A stretch of DNA of 64,000 nt from Sulfurospirillum diekertiae. Its GTDB lineage: Bacteria > Campylobacterota > Campylobacteria > Campylobacterales > Sulfurospirillaceae. Both the position numbers and the translations under genes were made by a program. Shown here one piece after another: positions 1-6,939 of this stretch (position 1 is the stretch's first letter; every line of letters starts with the position of its first letter). Under the pieces are notes generated by a model. It saw only the letters and a program-made list of their open reading frames with translations, was not told the DNA's origin and did not search any database. The DNA lies in the NCBI RefSeq assembly GCF_002309535.1, contig NZ_CP023275.1, positions 930,001 through 994,000 on the forward strand, read 5' to 3'.

Positions 1-2
1 TG

Positions 3-767
3 TATGAAACCGATAGTTTTATTTATCTGAGTAAATCACGTCAATTTTATAGAGATCTAGCCGCTGATTTTTTACAAGATGATGTTGCAAAAGCCTATAT
101 TGATACCATTCAAAAAAGAGGCAATGGATATAGTATTTATAACGGGGAGGGTAATCAAGCACTTCTAAAAGCTTATGTGGGTGGCGCCCTTAAAGAAAAC
201 ACTAAAACTGAAATCTACATGTACGACTCTGACTTTGCGATTGTTGAGTATAACAAGGCAGGCGAGAAAGTCAGTGCCTTAATTAGACAAGCACGCATTG
301 AGCCAAGTCAATTAGGTTCAGCAATGGGACATAATGATCCAGCTGTGACCATTCATCAAAATATTTTCGTACTCTTTGCGGGAGAAATGAAAAAAGTAGC
401 ACTGAATTTAAACAATGCTACCTTGCAAAACAATCTCTATAAGAGTGTTGGACTAGAGGCCTCTTCTCCAACTTCAACACAAACAGCCACATCACCTTCA
501 ACTTCCAAAGCCGATAAGATCCAAGAGTTGCATGAGCTCTACAAATCAGGAGCTCTGAGTGAAGATGAATATAACAAAGAAAAAACAAAAATACTCAACA
601 GTGACGCAACCCCAACTACGCCAACATCTACTACTCCTTCAAACCCTTATGTTGGTACACCGATGGAAGCAATGCTCGTTCAAAAGTTCAATCAACAAAA
701 TGGTACCAATTTTACCAGTATGAAAGAGATTCAAGAGTATGCCATTGCTAAAAAGCAACAACAATAA
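3..767 (+). CDS. Partial protein with C-terminal SHOCT-like domain (5' end outside window)
   Basis: The reading frame is open from base 3, so the gene begins before the window; a GTG at 177 is an internal valine and not a convincing start. The visible 254 residues have a mixed N-terminal region, a Ser/Thr/Pro-rich linker, and a short helical segment near residues 174-205 (KADKIQELHELYKSGALSED) that matches the SHOCT oligomerisation motif. A second Thr/Pro-rich linker follows, then a helical tail ending in Lys and Gln. SHOCT domains usually occur in bacterial or phage proteins of uncertain role. The next gene starts 11 bases downstream, so the two are probably co-transcribed. No enzyme motif is visible. 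Confidence 0.6.
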   Translation, partial: YETDSFIYLSKSRQFYRDLAADFLQDDVAKAYIDTIQKRGNGYSIYNGEGNQALLKAYVGGALKENTKTEIYMYDSDFAIVEYNKAGEKVSALIRQARIEPSQLGSAMGHNDPAVTIHQNIFVLFAGEMKKVALNLNNATLQNNLYKSVGLEASSPTSTQTATSPSTSKADKIQELHELYKSGALSEDEYNKEKTKILNSDATPTTPTSTTPSNPYVGTPMEAMLVQKFNQQNGTNFTSMKEIQEYAIAKKQQQ

Positions 768-778
768 AAGGAAGTGAT

Positions 779-1105
779 ATGAAAAAATTATTAATAGTAG
801 GGGGCATTCTCCTTGCTAGTAACATTTATGCAGGGGATAAAGTCATTATTAGTGGTAATACCAATTATCCAACAGCTTCAGGATGCGTCTCAAAAGCAGA
901 TAACGCTAAAAAGAGTGATTGTGTTTTATTAGCCAATGGAACGTTAGGGGAAGTGGTTGAATGGGATGCCAAATACTCTAAAGAAGGTAAAGGTATTTTT
1001 GCACAAGTGGATATGTTTACACTCAATAAAGTTTCTATCCTAACTGGTCCAGCCACAGGGAAAGTAGTGTACGTAGATCATGTTTATCTCACCCTCAAAA
1101 ATTAA
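779..1105 (+). CDS. Small secreted protein of unknown function
   Basis: This 108-residue protein begins with a clear Sec signal peptide (MKKLLIVGGILLASNIYAG), giving a mature periplasmic protein of about 89 residues. The mature part has two cysteines (residues about 39 and 48) that could form a disulfide. The rest looks beta-rich and SH3-like, with alternating hydrophobic residues around GTLGEVVEWD and GKVVYVDHVYL. A good ribosome site (aggaag) precedes the ATG. It lies between the SHOCT protein and a TraT-like lipoprotein, with gaps of 11 and 13 bases, suggesting one operon for envelope proteins. I do not recognise the family. Confidence 0.6.
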   Translation: MKKLLIVGGILLASNIYAGDKVIISGNTNYPTASGCVSKADNAKKSDCVLLANGTLGEVVEWDAKYSKEGKGIFAQVDMFTLNKVSILTGPATGKVVYVDHVYLTLKN

Positions 1106-1118
1106 ATAAAGCTATTCT

Positions 1119-1754
1119 ATGAAAAGCTTTATTTGTGCAATAGCATTTATGGCTACTATCACACTGTCTTTGAGTGGTTGTGCAACATCGACGCTTCAAA
1201 CTCAAGCCAAGATGACACGAACCATCTCTCTAAGCCCTGATCAGCTTAAAGAAAAGAGTGTTTATCTCAGAGTCACTGGGACTCAGGCTAGCAAGATTGA
1301 GTTAGAAGCACCTTTAAAAAAAGCTTTGCAAGATCGAGGTGTTCATATTGTGGATAACGCCGATGAGGCACGGTTCTATTTACATGTCAATACACTCTTT
1401 GCAGATAACCTCAAAGAAGCAGCAAGATTAGATGTGGCACTCTTTGGTGGTGTCGCAGCGGGTGCTATTGCTACTGTGAATAACAGTGGAGGGGATAGTC
1501 TTCTTATTGGAGTTGGTGTTGCTCTTGCTATGGGTGTTGCAGATCGTGCACTCGCCGATGAAACTTATAGGGCAGTGATTAGTGTGAATCTTAAAGAGAG
1601 AATTACGCCAGAAGGTAATTCACCATGGAGTCATACAAAAGAAGATGAGACACGTCTTTTTATAGAGGCAGTACGAATGGGTCTGAATCTTGAAGAGGCT
1701 AAGCCTATCATGGAAGACAAAGCAGTCTATCAGATTGCAGAAATATTTAAATAA
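1119..1754 (+). CDS. traT: TraT-like outer-membrane lipoprotein (complement resistance family)
   Basis: The 211-residue product has a lipoprotein signal with lipobox LSGC at residues 18-21. Its overall plan matches TraT of F-type plasmids: an N-terminal strand region, a central glycine/alanine-rich hydrophobic stretch (residues about 108-147, GGVAAGAIATVNNSGGDSLL), and a C-terminal tail LNLEEAKPIMEDKAVYQIA closely resembling the TraT ending. TraT forms an outer-membrane oligomer that in enteric plasmids gives surface exclusion and serum resistance. Chromosomal homologues are common and their role is usually unknown. No conjugation genes are seen here, so surface exclusion is unlikely. The symbol denotes family only. 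Confidence 0.75.
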   Translation: MKSFICAIAFMATITLSLSGCATSTLQTQAKMTRTISLSPDQLKEKSVYLRVTGTQASKIELEAPLKKALQDRGVHIVDNADEARFYLHVNTLFADNLKEAARLDVALFGGVAAGAIATVNNSGGDSLLIGVGVALAMGVADRALADETYRAVISVNLKERITPEGNSPWSHTKEDETRLFIEAVRMGLNLEEAKPIMEDKAVYQIAEIFK

Positions 1755-1787
1755 TCACAACAGATAAAATCAAATCAAGGATCTCGA

Positions 1788-2378
1788 ATGTTCTCTAAAT
1801 CACTTTTCGTTTCAGGAAGTCTAAGTCTACTAGCAATATTAACCCTCAGTGGATGTGGTAGTGCTCCCTATGCAGCAGGACTCAGTTCAGAGTTACCTAT
1901 GCCCAATGATGTACCGGGTAAAATCTTCTATGTAGAAGGTAAAGAAGCATGGCGTTCACCTTCTGGTGGATACAATGCAAAAACCAGAAATATCCATATC
2001 TTACAAAACACAGCAGATTTAACCCTCAGTGAAGGGTATCGTTACTTCTCGTTTGAAAGACCAATAGAGCTTAGTAACTTTGATGGAAATATGATCAATA
2101 CTGCCAAAGAGTTTATTGATAAATGTACACCTTCAGAAGGGCAGATATTAGATATTGGTAATGCACGCTGTGGACTAAATGGAACAGCTATGAAAGCAAG
2201 TGTACTGTTTGTTGCATTTAAAGAAGCGCCTAAAACCATTCTCTCTTATGATGCTAAGGAAGTAAAAGCCTACTTACAAGAGAATAAGCTTTACCGTGAA
2301 GATAGCTATGAAGTCAATGAAGAAGCGGTTGCTAAACTTTTCCAAAAACAGACAAAAATACCACAAAAGAAACAGTGA
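1788..2378 (+). CDS. Putative lipoprotein, function unknown
   Basis: The 196-residue product carries a lipoprotein signal with the lipobox LSGC ending near residue 23. The mature protein has two further cysteines (in DKCTPSE and ARCGLNG) that may pair. No enzymatic motif is visible; the C-terminus is lysine-rich. It follows the TraT-like gene by 33 bases on the same strand and is the last gene before a strong terminator, so it is probably the end of the envelope-protein operon that starts before the window. Confidence 0.6.
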   Translation: MFSKSLFVSGSLSLLAILTLSGCGSAPYAAGLSSELPMPNDVPGKIFYVEGKEAWRSPSGGYNAKTRNIHILQNTADLTLSEGYRYFSFERPIELSNFDGNMINTAKEFIDKCTPSEGQILDIGNARCGLNGTAMKASVLFVAFKEAPKTILSYDAKEVKAYLQENKLYREDSYEVNEEAVAKLFQKQTKIPQKKQ

Positions 2379-2489
2379 TTTAACAAGTATTAACTTATCA
2401 TTGAGGTATGGTTTAAGCTAAGAGTCTATACTTTCACTTGTAAGACACATACCTCCTTTCTGTAAATAACCTACCAATTTTTTAAGATC

Positions 2490-2525
2490 AACGCTCGGAT
2501 TGCCCGGTTCGAGCGTTTCTTTTTC
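2490..2525 (+). terminator. Rho-independent terminator after the lipoprotein operon
   Basis: AACGCTCG at 2490-2497 pairs perfectly with CGAGCGTT at 2510-2517 across a 12-base loop, and is followed by a T-rich run (tctttttctt). It lies about 110 bases after the last lipoprotein gene and about 100 bases before sbcD. Confidence 0.75.
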
Positions 2526-2622
2526 TTCCAAATATCTTAAATACTTCCTTTTTCATCACAAATTTCTTCTAACCGGTAATATTATTGGCTATAATCGAAT
2601 GAATTAATCATAAAGAAGTATC

Positions 2623-3741
2623 GTGAAACTGATTCATTTTTCGGACACGCATTTAGGCTTTAACGATTTAGATGTCATCAATGAGCTAGGCATTAACCAG
2701 CGAGAGGCTGATTTTTACGATGCTTTTACGCAGGTCATTGAACAAATCAAAGTAATAAAACCTGACTACATCATCCACACAGGTGATCTCTTTCACCGCC
2801 CATCCCCAAGTAACCGAGCCATCACCTTTGCCCTTGAGCAATTCAAAATCATCGAAGCGCTGAATATCCCCTTTATCATGATAGCGGGCAATCACAGCAC
2901 GCCACGCACCAATTTAAGCTCTCCCATCCTCAAAATATTTGAAAACTTTAAAAACGTTTATGTCTCATACAATCAAGAGTACAAAAAGATAGAGTTCGAC
3001 GATGTCATTTTTCATACCTTACCGCATATGCACGATGAGAGCAAAGCCCTCTCTCAAATCGAGCTGTGCGAAGCAAACCTCGATGACACAAAACGCAACA
3101 TCATGATGCTTCACTGTTCTGTAGGTGCGCACTATCTGATGGCAGAGTTTGGCGAGTGGGTGTATCCGCACGATAAAGAGAGCCTTTTTTCTAAAATGGA
3201 TTATGTCGCTCTTGGGCATTGGCATGGCTTTGGAAAAGTCGGCAAGCACGAAAATGTTTACTATGCAGGCTCCACCGAGCGAACAAATTTAAATGACAAA
3301 CGAAACTCCAAAGGTTTTCTTGAAGTTACACTGGATGAATCTTTACATGTAAACTACCATGAGATAGCTATACGCCCGATTAAAACCTACGAGATTGATT
3401 GTGAAGACTATGAACACTCAGTTGAGGCTTTACATGTAAACGATATAAAAGACGCTCTTGTCGAAGTCAAATTGACCCATCTTACCCCGTTGCAGTCCAT
3501 CGACATCCAAACCCGTGATATTAAAACTCTCTTTGGCGAAGCCTTACATGTAACCATCAAAAGAGAGTTCAAACAAACCAACGGTGAAGCCACACTAAAC
3601 GATATCGAAGCACTCTCATTAGAAGCGTATTTTTTAGAACACATCAAAGAAGAGAGTCAGCCTGAAGAGTTTGAGCGGCTCAAAGGCAAAATCCAAGGCT
3701 TATTTAGTGCCTACGAAGAGGTGAGCGATGATACTCTCTAA
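2623..3741 (+). CDS. sbcD: Exonuclease SbcD/Mre11-family, metallophosphoesterase subunit
   Basis: The 372-residue product starts at GTG 2623 and has the metallophosphoesterase motifs in order: FSDTHLG (residues 6-12), HTGDLFHR (about 51-58), IAGNHS (about 88-93), MLHCS and GHWHG (about 192-196). These bind the two Mn ions of Mre11/SbcD nucleases. GNHS replaces the usual GNHD. SbcD pairs with the SbcC ATPase to open hairpins and trim double-strand ends. The stop overlaps the sbcC start by 14 bases, which is typical of coupled sbcDC. The gene carries three copies of the palindrome TTACATGTAA (3343, 3430, 3544), each read as LHV. Confidence 0.9.
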   Translation: MKLIHFSDTHLGFNDLDVINELGINQREADFYDAFTQVIEQIKVIKPDYIIHTGDLFHRPSPSNRAITFALEQFKIIEALNIPFIMIAGNHSTPRTNLSSPILKIFENFKNVYVSYNQEYKKIEFDDVIFHTLPHMHDESKALSQIELCEANLDDTKRNIMMLHCSVGAHYLMAEFGEWVYPHDKESLFSKMDYVALGHWHGFGKVGKHENVYYAGSTERTNLNDKRNSKGFLEVTLDESLHVNYHEIAIRPIKTYEIDCEDYEHSVEALHVNDIKDALVEVKLTHLTPLQSIDIQTRDIKTLFGEALHVTIKREFKQTNGEATLNDIEALSLEAYFLEHIKEESQPEEFERLKGKIQGLFSAYEEVSDDTL

Positions 3742-5404
3742 ACTCCACCTTGAAAACTTCAAACGCTACACCTCCTTTGATATTGAGTTTGGCGAGGGGC
3801 TTATCGGTATCATCGGGAAAAATGGCAGTGGCAAATCGACCCTTTTTGAAGCCATTCTTTTTGCCTTATACGGCGAGCTTAGAAATAAAAAATTTAAAGA
3901 AGTCATACGAAACGCTAGTGCTAGTGATAAAGATGCTGTTGTGGTGGAGCTTGATTTTGAGTTTGAAGGTATGGCGTACAAAGTTATGCGTGAGTTTCGA
4001 GGAAAAGCCCTCAGTGCCAATGCCAAACTGTATAAAAATGGTGAGCTGACTACCAGTGGAGCGAGAGAAGTCACCATAGCTATCACAAAACTCACAAAGA
4101 TGAGCAAAGATGCTTTTTTACATACCCTTTTCGCTTCTCAAAAGGAGCTGACCAGCCTCAGCACGCTTAACAAGGAAGATCGAAAAAAGATGATACGCCG
4201 TCTTTTGGGGCTTGAAAAGATAGACTTTGTGGAAAATGAACTCATCGAAAAAAGCAGAGAACTCAAACGCGACATCACCGCTTCGGCTGAGTTTCTCTTA
4301 GGCGAGGAAGAGCTCAAAAGCAAAACAGCTCTCATAAAAGAAATTACTGCCATAAAACAAGCGTTTGAAAAAGAGGTCACAACCAAAACCTTAGAGCTAG
4401 AAACCACCAAAAAACAAGAGTTACATGTAAAGCAAGAACTTGAACTTTTTGTCAAAACAAAAGAGCAAAAACAAAAGCTCATCAACGAACTTTCCCTCAT
4501 CAAAAATGACATCAATACAAACATTGCCAACCAAACAAAACTCACCACAGAGCTTAAAAACTTAGAAACAAAAGCCAAAGAACTTAAAAGTTTAAGCACT
4601 GTCAAAAAAGAGTACGAATCTTTACATGTAAAGTTAAAAGAGCATGAAACTCTCAAAAATATACAGATCAAAAAAGAGGGCTTAGAAAAAGAGCAAATCC
4701 AGTTACGTGCCCAATACACCAAAGCCAAAGCAGATATCGCAACTTTGGAAGAGCAAACCAAACCGTATGAGACACTTTTAGGGCAAAAAAAAGAGCATGA
4801 AGCTTTACATGTAAAGCTAAAAACCGAACTTACAGGCAAGCAAACTGAGCAAAAAAATCTTCAAAATGAACTCTCAGCAGAACAGCGAGTGGTTTTAGAC
4901 ACACAACAAAAAATAACCAAGATACAAAGCTTAGGTCGAGAATCAAACTGCCCAACCTGTACAAGGCAATTGCTCGATGAGTACGACAATGTCATCGCAT
5001 CCCTCAACGACATCGTGCAAAAGACGCAAAGCCAAAAGATAGACAAAACCAAAGAAAAACTTGAACTCCTCACCAAACAGATAGGAGAGCTTGAACTTCA
5101 AAAAGAACAAACCCAAAAAGCTTTACATGTAAACGAAACGGCGCTAAGTTTGATACTAAGCAAGCAAAAAGATTTGGCAAGTGCCAAAGAGCATTTTACG
5201 AAAGTAAACGAACAAGGCAAACGCAACAAAGATGAGCTAAATAAACTCGCACAACACGCTTACGATGAAGCCTTACATGTAAGCCTACAAAAAAGCTTTT
5301 TGGAGCTAAAACCAAAGTTCGAAACCGTCCTAAGTCTTGAAGCAGAACTCAAACGAGAGCAGGGCGTTCGCGAGGATTTGGCACTTACATGTAAGAGTGC
5401 AGAA
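3343..5404. repeat. Cluster of nine TTACATGTAA palindromes inside sbcD-sbcC
   Basis: Perfect copies of the 10-base palindrome start at 3343, 3430, 3544, 4421, 4622, 4805, 5123, 5273 and 5395. Five of them extend to the 12-base palindrome TTTACATGTAAA. Eight are in the frame that gives Leu-His-Val and one (5395) in a different frame. The copies lie in non-homologous positions of two unrelated proteins, so they are not a protein repeat; the DNA word itself is conserved. Confidence 0.9.
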
Positions 5405-6097
5405 GCTTTACAAGGGAGCGCAAAAGAGAAAGAACTAGAAGTTTCAAAAACACTGTACGATGAGCCAAAACACACCGCAAAACAAAGCGAATACGACGAA
5501 CTGCAAAAGCAAAAAGAGAAACAATACAGCGTTATTTCAGAGCTAAAAGAGAAGATAGCCAAAAATGAGGGCGAGATAAAAACCTTGCAAAATGCTCTGG
5601 AAAATAACGAAGTCCAACTTAAAAAAGTACAGAGTAAAAAAGACGATTTGAGTGATTATGAAAAGATAAAAGTAAGCCTTAGCGAGTTTAAAACAAAACT
5701 CAACTCAAAAATAGCCCCACGCATCTCGCAAATTGCCTCCCAGATGTACGCCACCATCACCAAAGGCAAATACCAATACATCGAAGTGAACAACGACTTT
5801 GATTTTTTCATCTACGACGAGGGCAAATGCTACCCCATTGAACGCTTCAGCGGCGGCGAGATAGACCTTGCCAACTTAGTGCTTCGCATCGCCATCTCCA
5901 AAACACTGAGTGAACTCAGCGGTGCAAGTAGTGTGGGATTTTTAGCCTTCGATGAAGTCTTTGGAAGCCAAGACGAAAACCGAAGAATGCAAATCCTAGA
6001 AGCGTTTCATACCATAAAAGAACAGTATAGACAGATATTTTTGATAAGTCACGAGATGGAGATAAAAGAGATGTTTGAGAGAGTTGTGGAGTTGTGA
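3728..6097 (+). CDS. sbcC: SbcC/Rad50-family ATPase
   Basis: The 789-residue protein has the SMC/Rad50 layout. Walker A is GIIGKNGSGKST (residues 27-38). A long coiled coil is broken by a zinc hook, CPTC, near residue 412. A second coiled coil leads to the signature RFSGGEIDLANLVLRIAIS and Walker B FLAFDEVF close to the C-terminus. It partners SbcD in ATP-dependent DNA end and hairpin processing. At 789 residues it is shorter than E. coli SbcC, mainly through shorter coils. Six TTACATGTAA palindromes lie in the coiled-coil region (4421, 4622, 4805, 5123, 5273, 5395); five read as LHV and the last as TCK. Confidence 0.9.
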   Translation: MILSKLHLENFKRYTSFDIEFGEGLIGIIGKNGSGKSTLFEAILFALYGELRNKKFKEVIRNASASDKDAVVVELDFEFEGMAYKVMREFRGKALSANAKLYKNGELTTSGAREVTIAITKLTKMSKDAFLHTLFASQKELTSLSTLNKEDRKKMIRRLLGLEKIDFVENELIEKSRELKRDITASAEFLLGEEELKSKTALIKEITAIKQAFEKEVTTKTLELETTKKQELHVKQELELFVKTKEQKQKLINELSLIKNDINTNIANQTKLTTELKNLETKAKELKSLSTVKKEYESLHVKLKEHETLKNIQIKKEGLEKEQIQLRAQYTKAKADIATLEEQTKPYETLLGQKKEHEALHVKLKTELTGKQTEQKNLQNELSAEQRVVLDTQQKITKIQSLGRESNCPTCTRQLLDEYDNVIASLNDIVQKTQSQKIDKTKEKLELLTKQIGELELQKEQTQKALHVNETALSLILSKQKDLASAKEHFTKVNEQGKRNKDELNKLAQHAYDEALHVSLQKSFLELKPKFETVLSLEAELKREQGVREDLALTCKSAEALQGSAKEKELEVSKTLYDEPKHTAKQSEYDELQKQKEKQYSVISELKEKIAKNEGEIKTLQNALENNEVQLKKVQSKKDDLSDYEKIKVSLSEFKTKLNSKIAPRISQIASQMYATITKGKYQYIEVNNDFDFFIYDEGKCYPIERFSGGEIDLANLVLRIAISKTLSELSGASSVGFLAFDEVFGSQDENRRMQILEAFHTIKEQYRQIFLISHEMEIKEMFERVVEL

Positions 6098-6141
6098 GAA
6101 AAAGGATATAAGTTGGTAACACATAATATCAGGAAACTAAT

Positions 6142-6939
6142 ATGATATCAGGAATAGAACATCAATTTAATGGTGAATCTAATATTTTTCTAATAAATAC
6201 TTTTTCAATAGAATTAGAAGAAAAAATAAGAAACTTATTGTCTTCTATTTGTCATGGAATAAGTGATGCAGAATCAGGAAGAATTGCATATAACTATAAA
6301 TCTACTTTAAAAGAACTATTTGAAAGATTTAAAGGGAAAACAAATATGCAAAAAAAAGGAATGGTTGGTGAGTTATTAGCACATGTTTTAATTTTTACAT
6401 ATTTTGATAACTTTGATACCGTTTCTCCTTATTTTAATACTGAAGAAAGAAATGTTAAGAAAGGCTTTGATTTAGTGTTATATAATGTAATAAATTCAGA
6501 AGTATGGATTACTGAAGTAAAATCTGGACATTTGCATAAAAATAAAGATTCAAATAAAACAACAAAAGATTTATTAGGCACTGCAAAAAGAGATTTAAAT
6601 AGTCGCTTAAATGAGAATAACCAAGCATTATGGATAAATGCAATAACAGGTGCTAAAAAATCTTTAGATGAATATAATGATAAAAAGAAATTAGTAAAAA
6701 ATATTTTAGAAGATATACAAGACACTGTAGTAGCTAATAATGCAAGTAGTTTAGATAAAAATGTAATATTAGTCTCTAATCTATTTAACAATCTAAATGA
6801 TAAAGTTAATATAAATACTGCTGAAAATTTTTCTTCATCTGTAGAAACTGAACAAATATTTAATAAACATATAATTATTTGTATACAAAAAGCAACATTA
6901 AGGAAAATACTTAGTTTTCTAGAGAGAGAGTTAATATAA
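6142..6939 (+). CDS. hamA: HamA-like DUF1837 nuclease of a Hachiman-type defence pair
   Basis: The 265-residue protein has the pattern of a PD-(D/E)xK-like nuclease of the HamA/AbpA (DUF1837) family: a helix with KGMVGELLAHVL (about residues 72-83), then GFDLVLYN (about 109-116), then WITEVKSG (about 122-129) supplying the E-x-K pair. It is followed directly by a superfamily 2 helicase, with the TAATG stop/start overlap at 6939. This is the two-gene Hachiman (HamAB) or AbpAB arrangement, in which HamA degrades DNA when released by HamB. The gene is visibly more AT-rich than its flanks, indicating acquisition. The exact family assignment is inferred from motifs and context. Confidence 0.7.
   Translation: MISGIEHQFNGESNIFLINTFSIELEEKIRNLLSSICHGISDAESGRIAYNYKSTLKELFERFKGKTNMQKKGMVGELLAHVLIFTYFDNFDTVSPYFNTEERNVKKGFDLVLYNVINSEVWITEVKSGHLHKNKDSNKTTKDLLGTAKRDLNSRLNENNQALWINAITGAKKSLDEYNDKKKLVKNILEDIQDTVVANNASSLDKNVILVSNLFNNLNDKVNINTAENFSSSVETEQIFNKHIIICIQKATLRKILSFLERELI

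Noticed and set aside
1119-1754. TraT as evidence of a conjugative plasmid at the left edge
   Set aside because: No transfer genes are in view, and chromosomal TraT-like lipoproteins are common.
4138-4839. A 233-codon open frame on the minus strand inside sbcC
   Set aside because: It is antisense to the coiled coil, rich in Ser/Phe/Leu runs that mirror AAA/GAA codons, and has no domain or ribosome site. It is a shadow of sbcC.
3343-5404. Leu-His-Val as a protein repeat in SbcC/SbcD
   Set aside because: The copies are unevenly spaced, lie in unrelated contexts and proteins, use the same exact codons (TTA CAT GTA), and one copy is in another frame. The constraint is on DNA.
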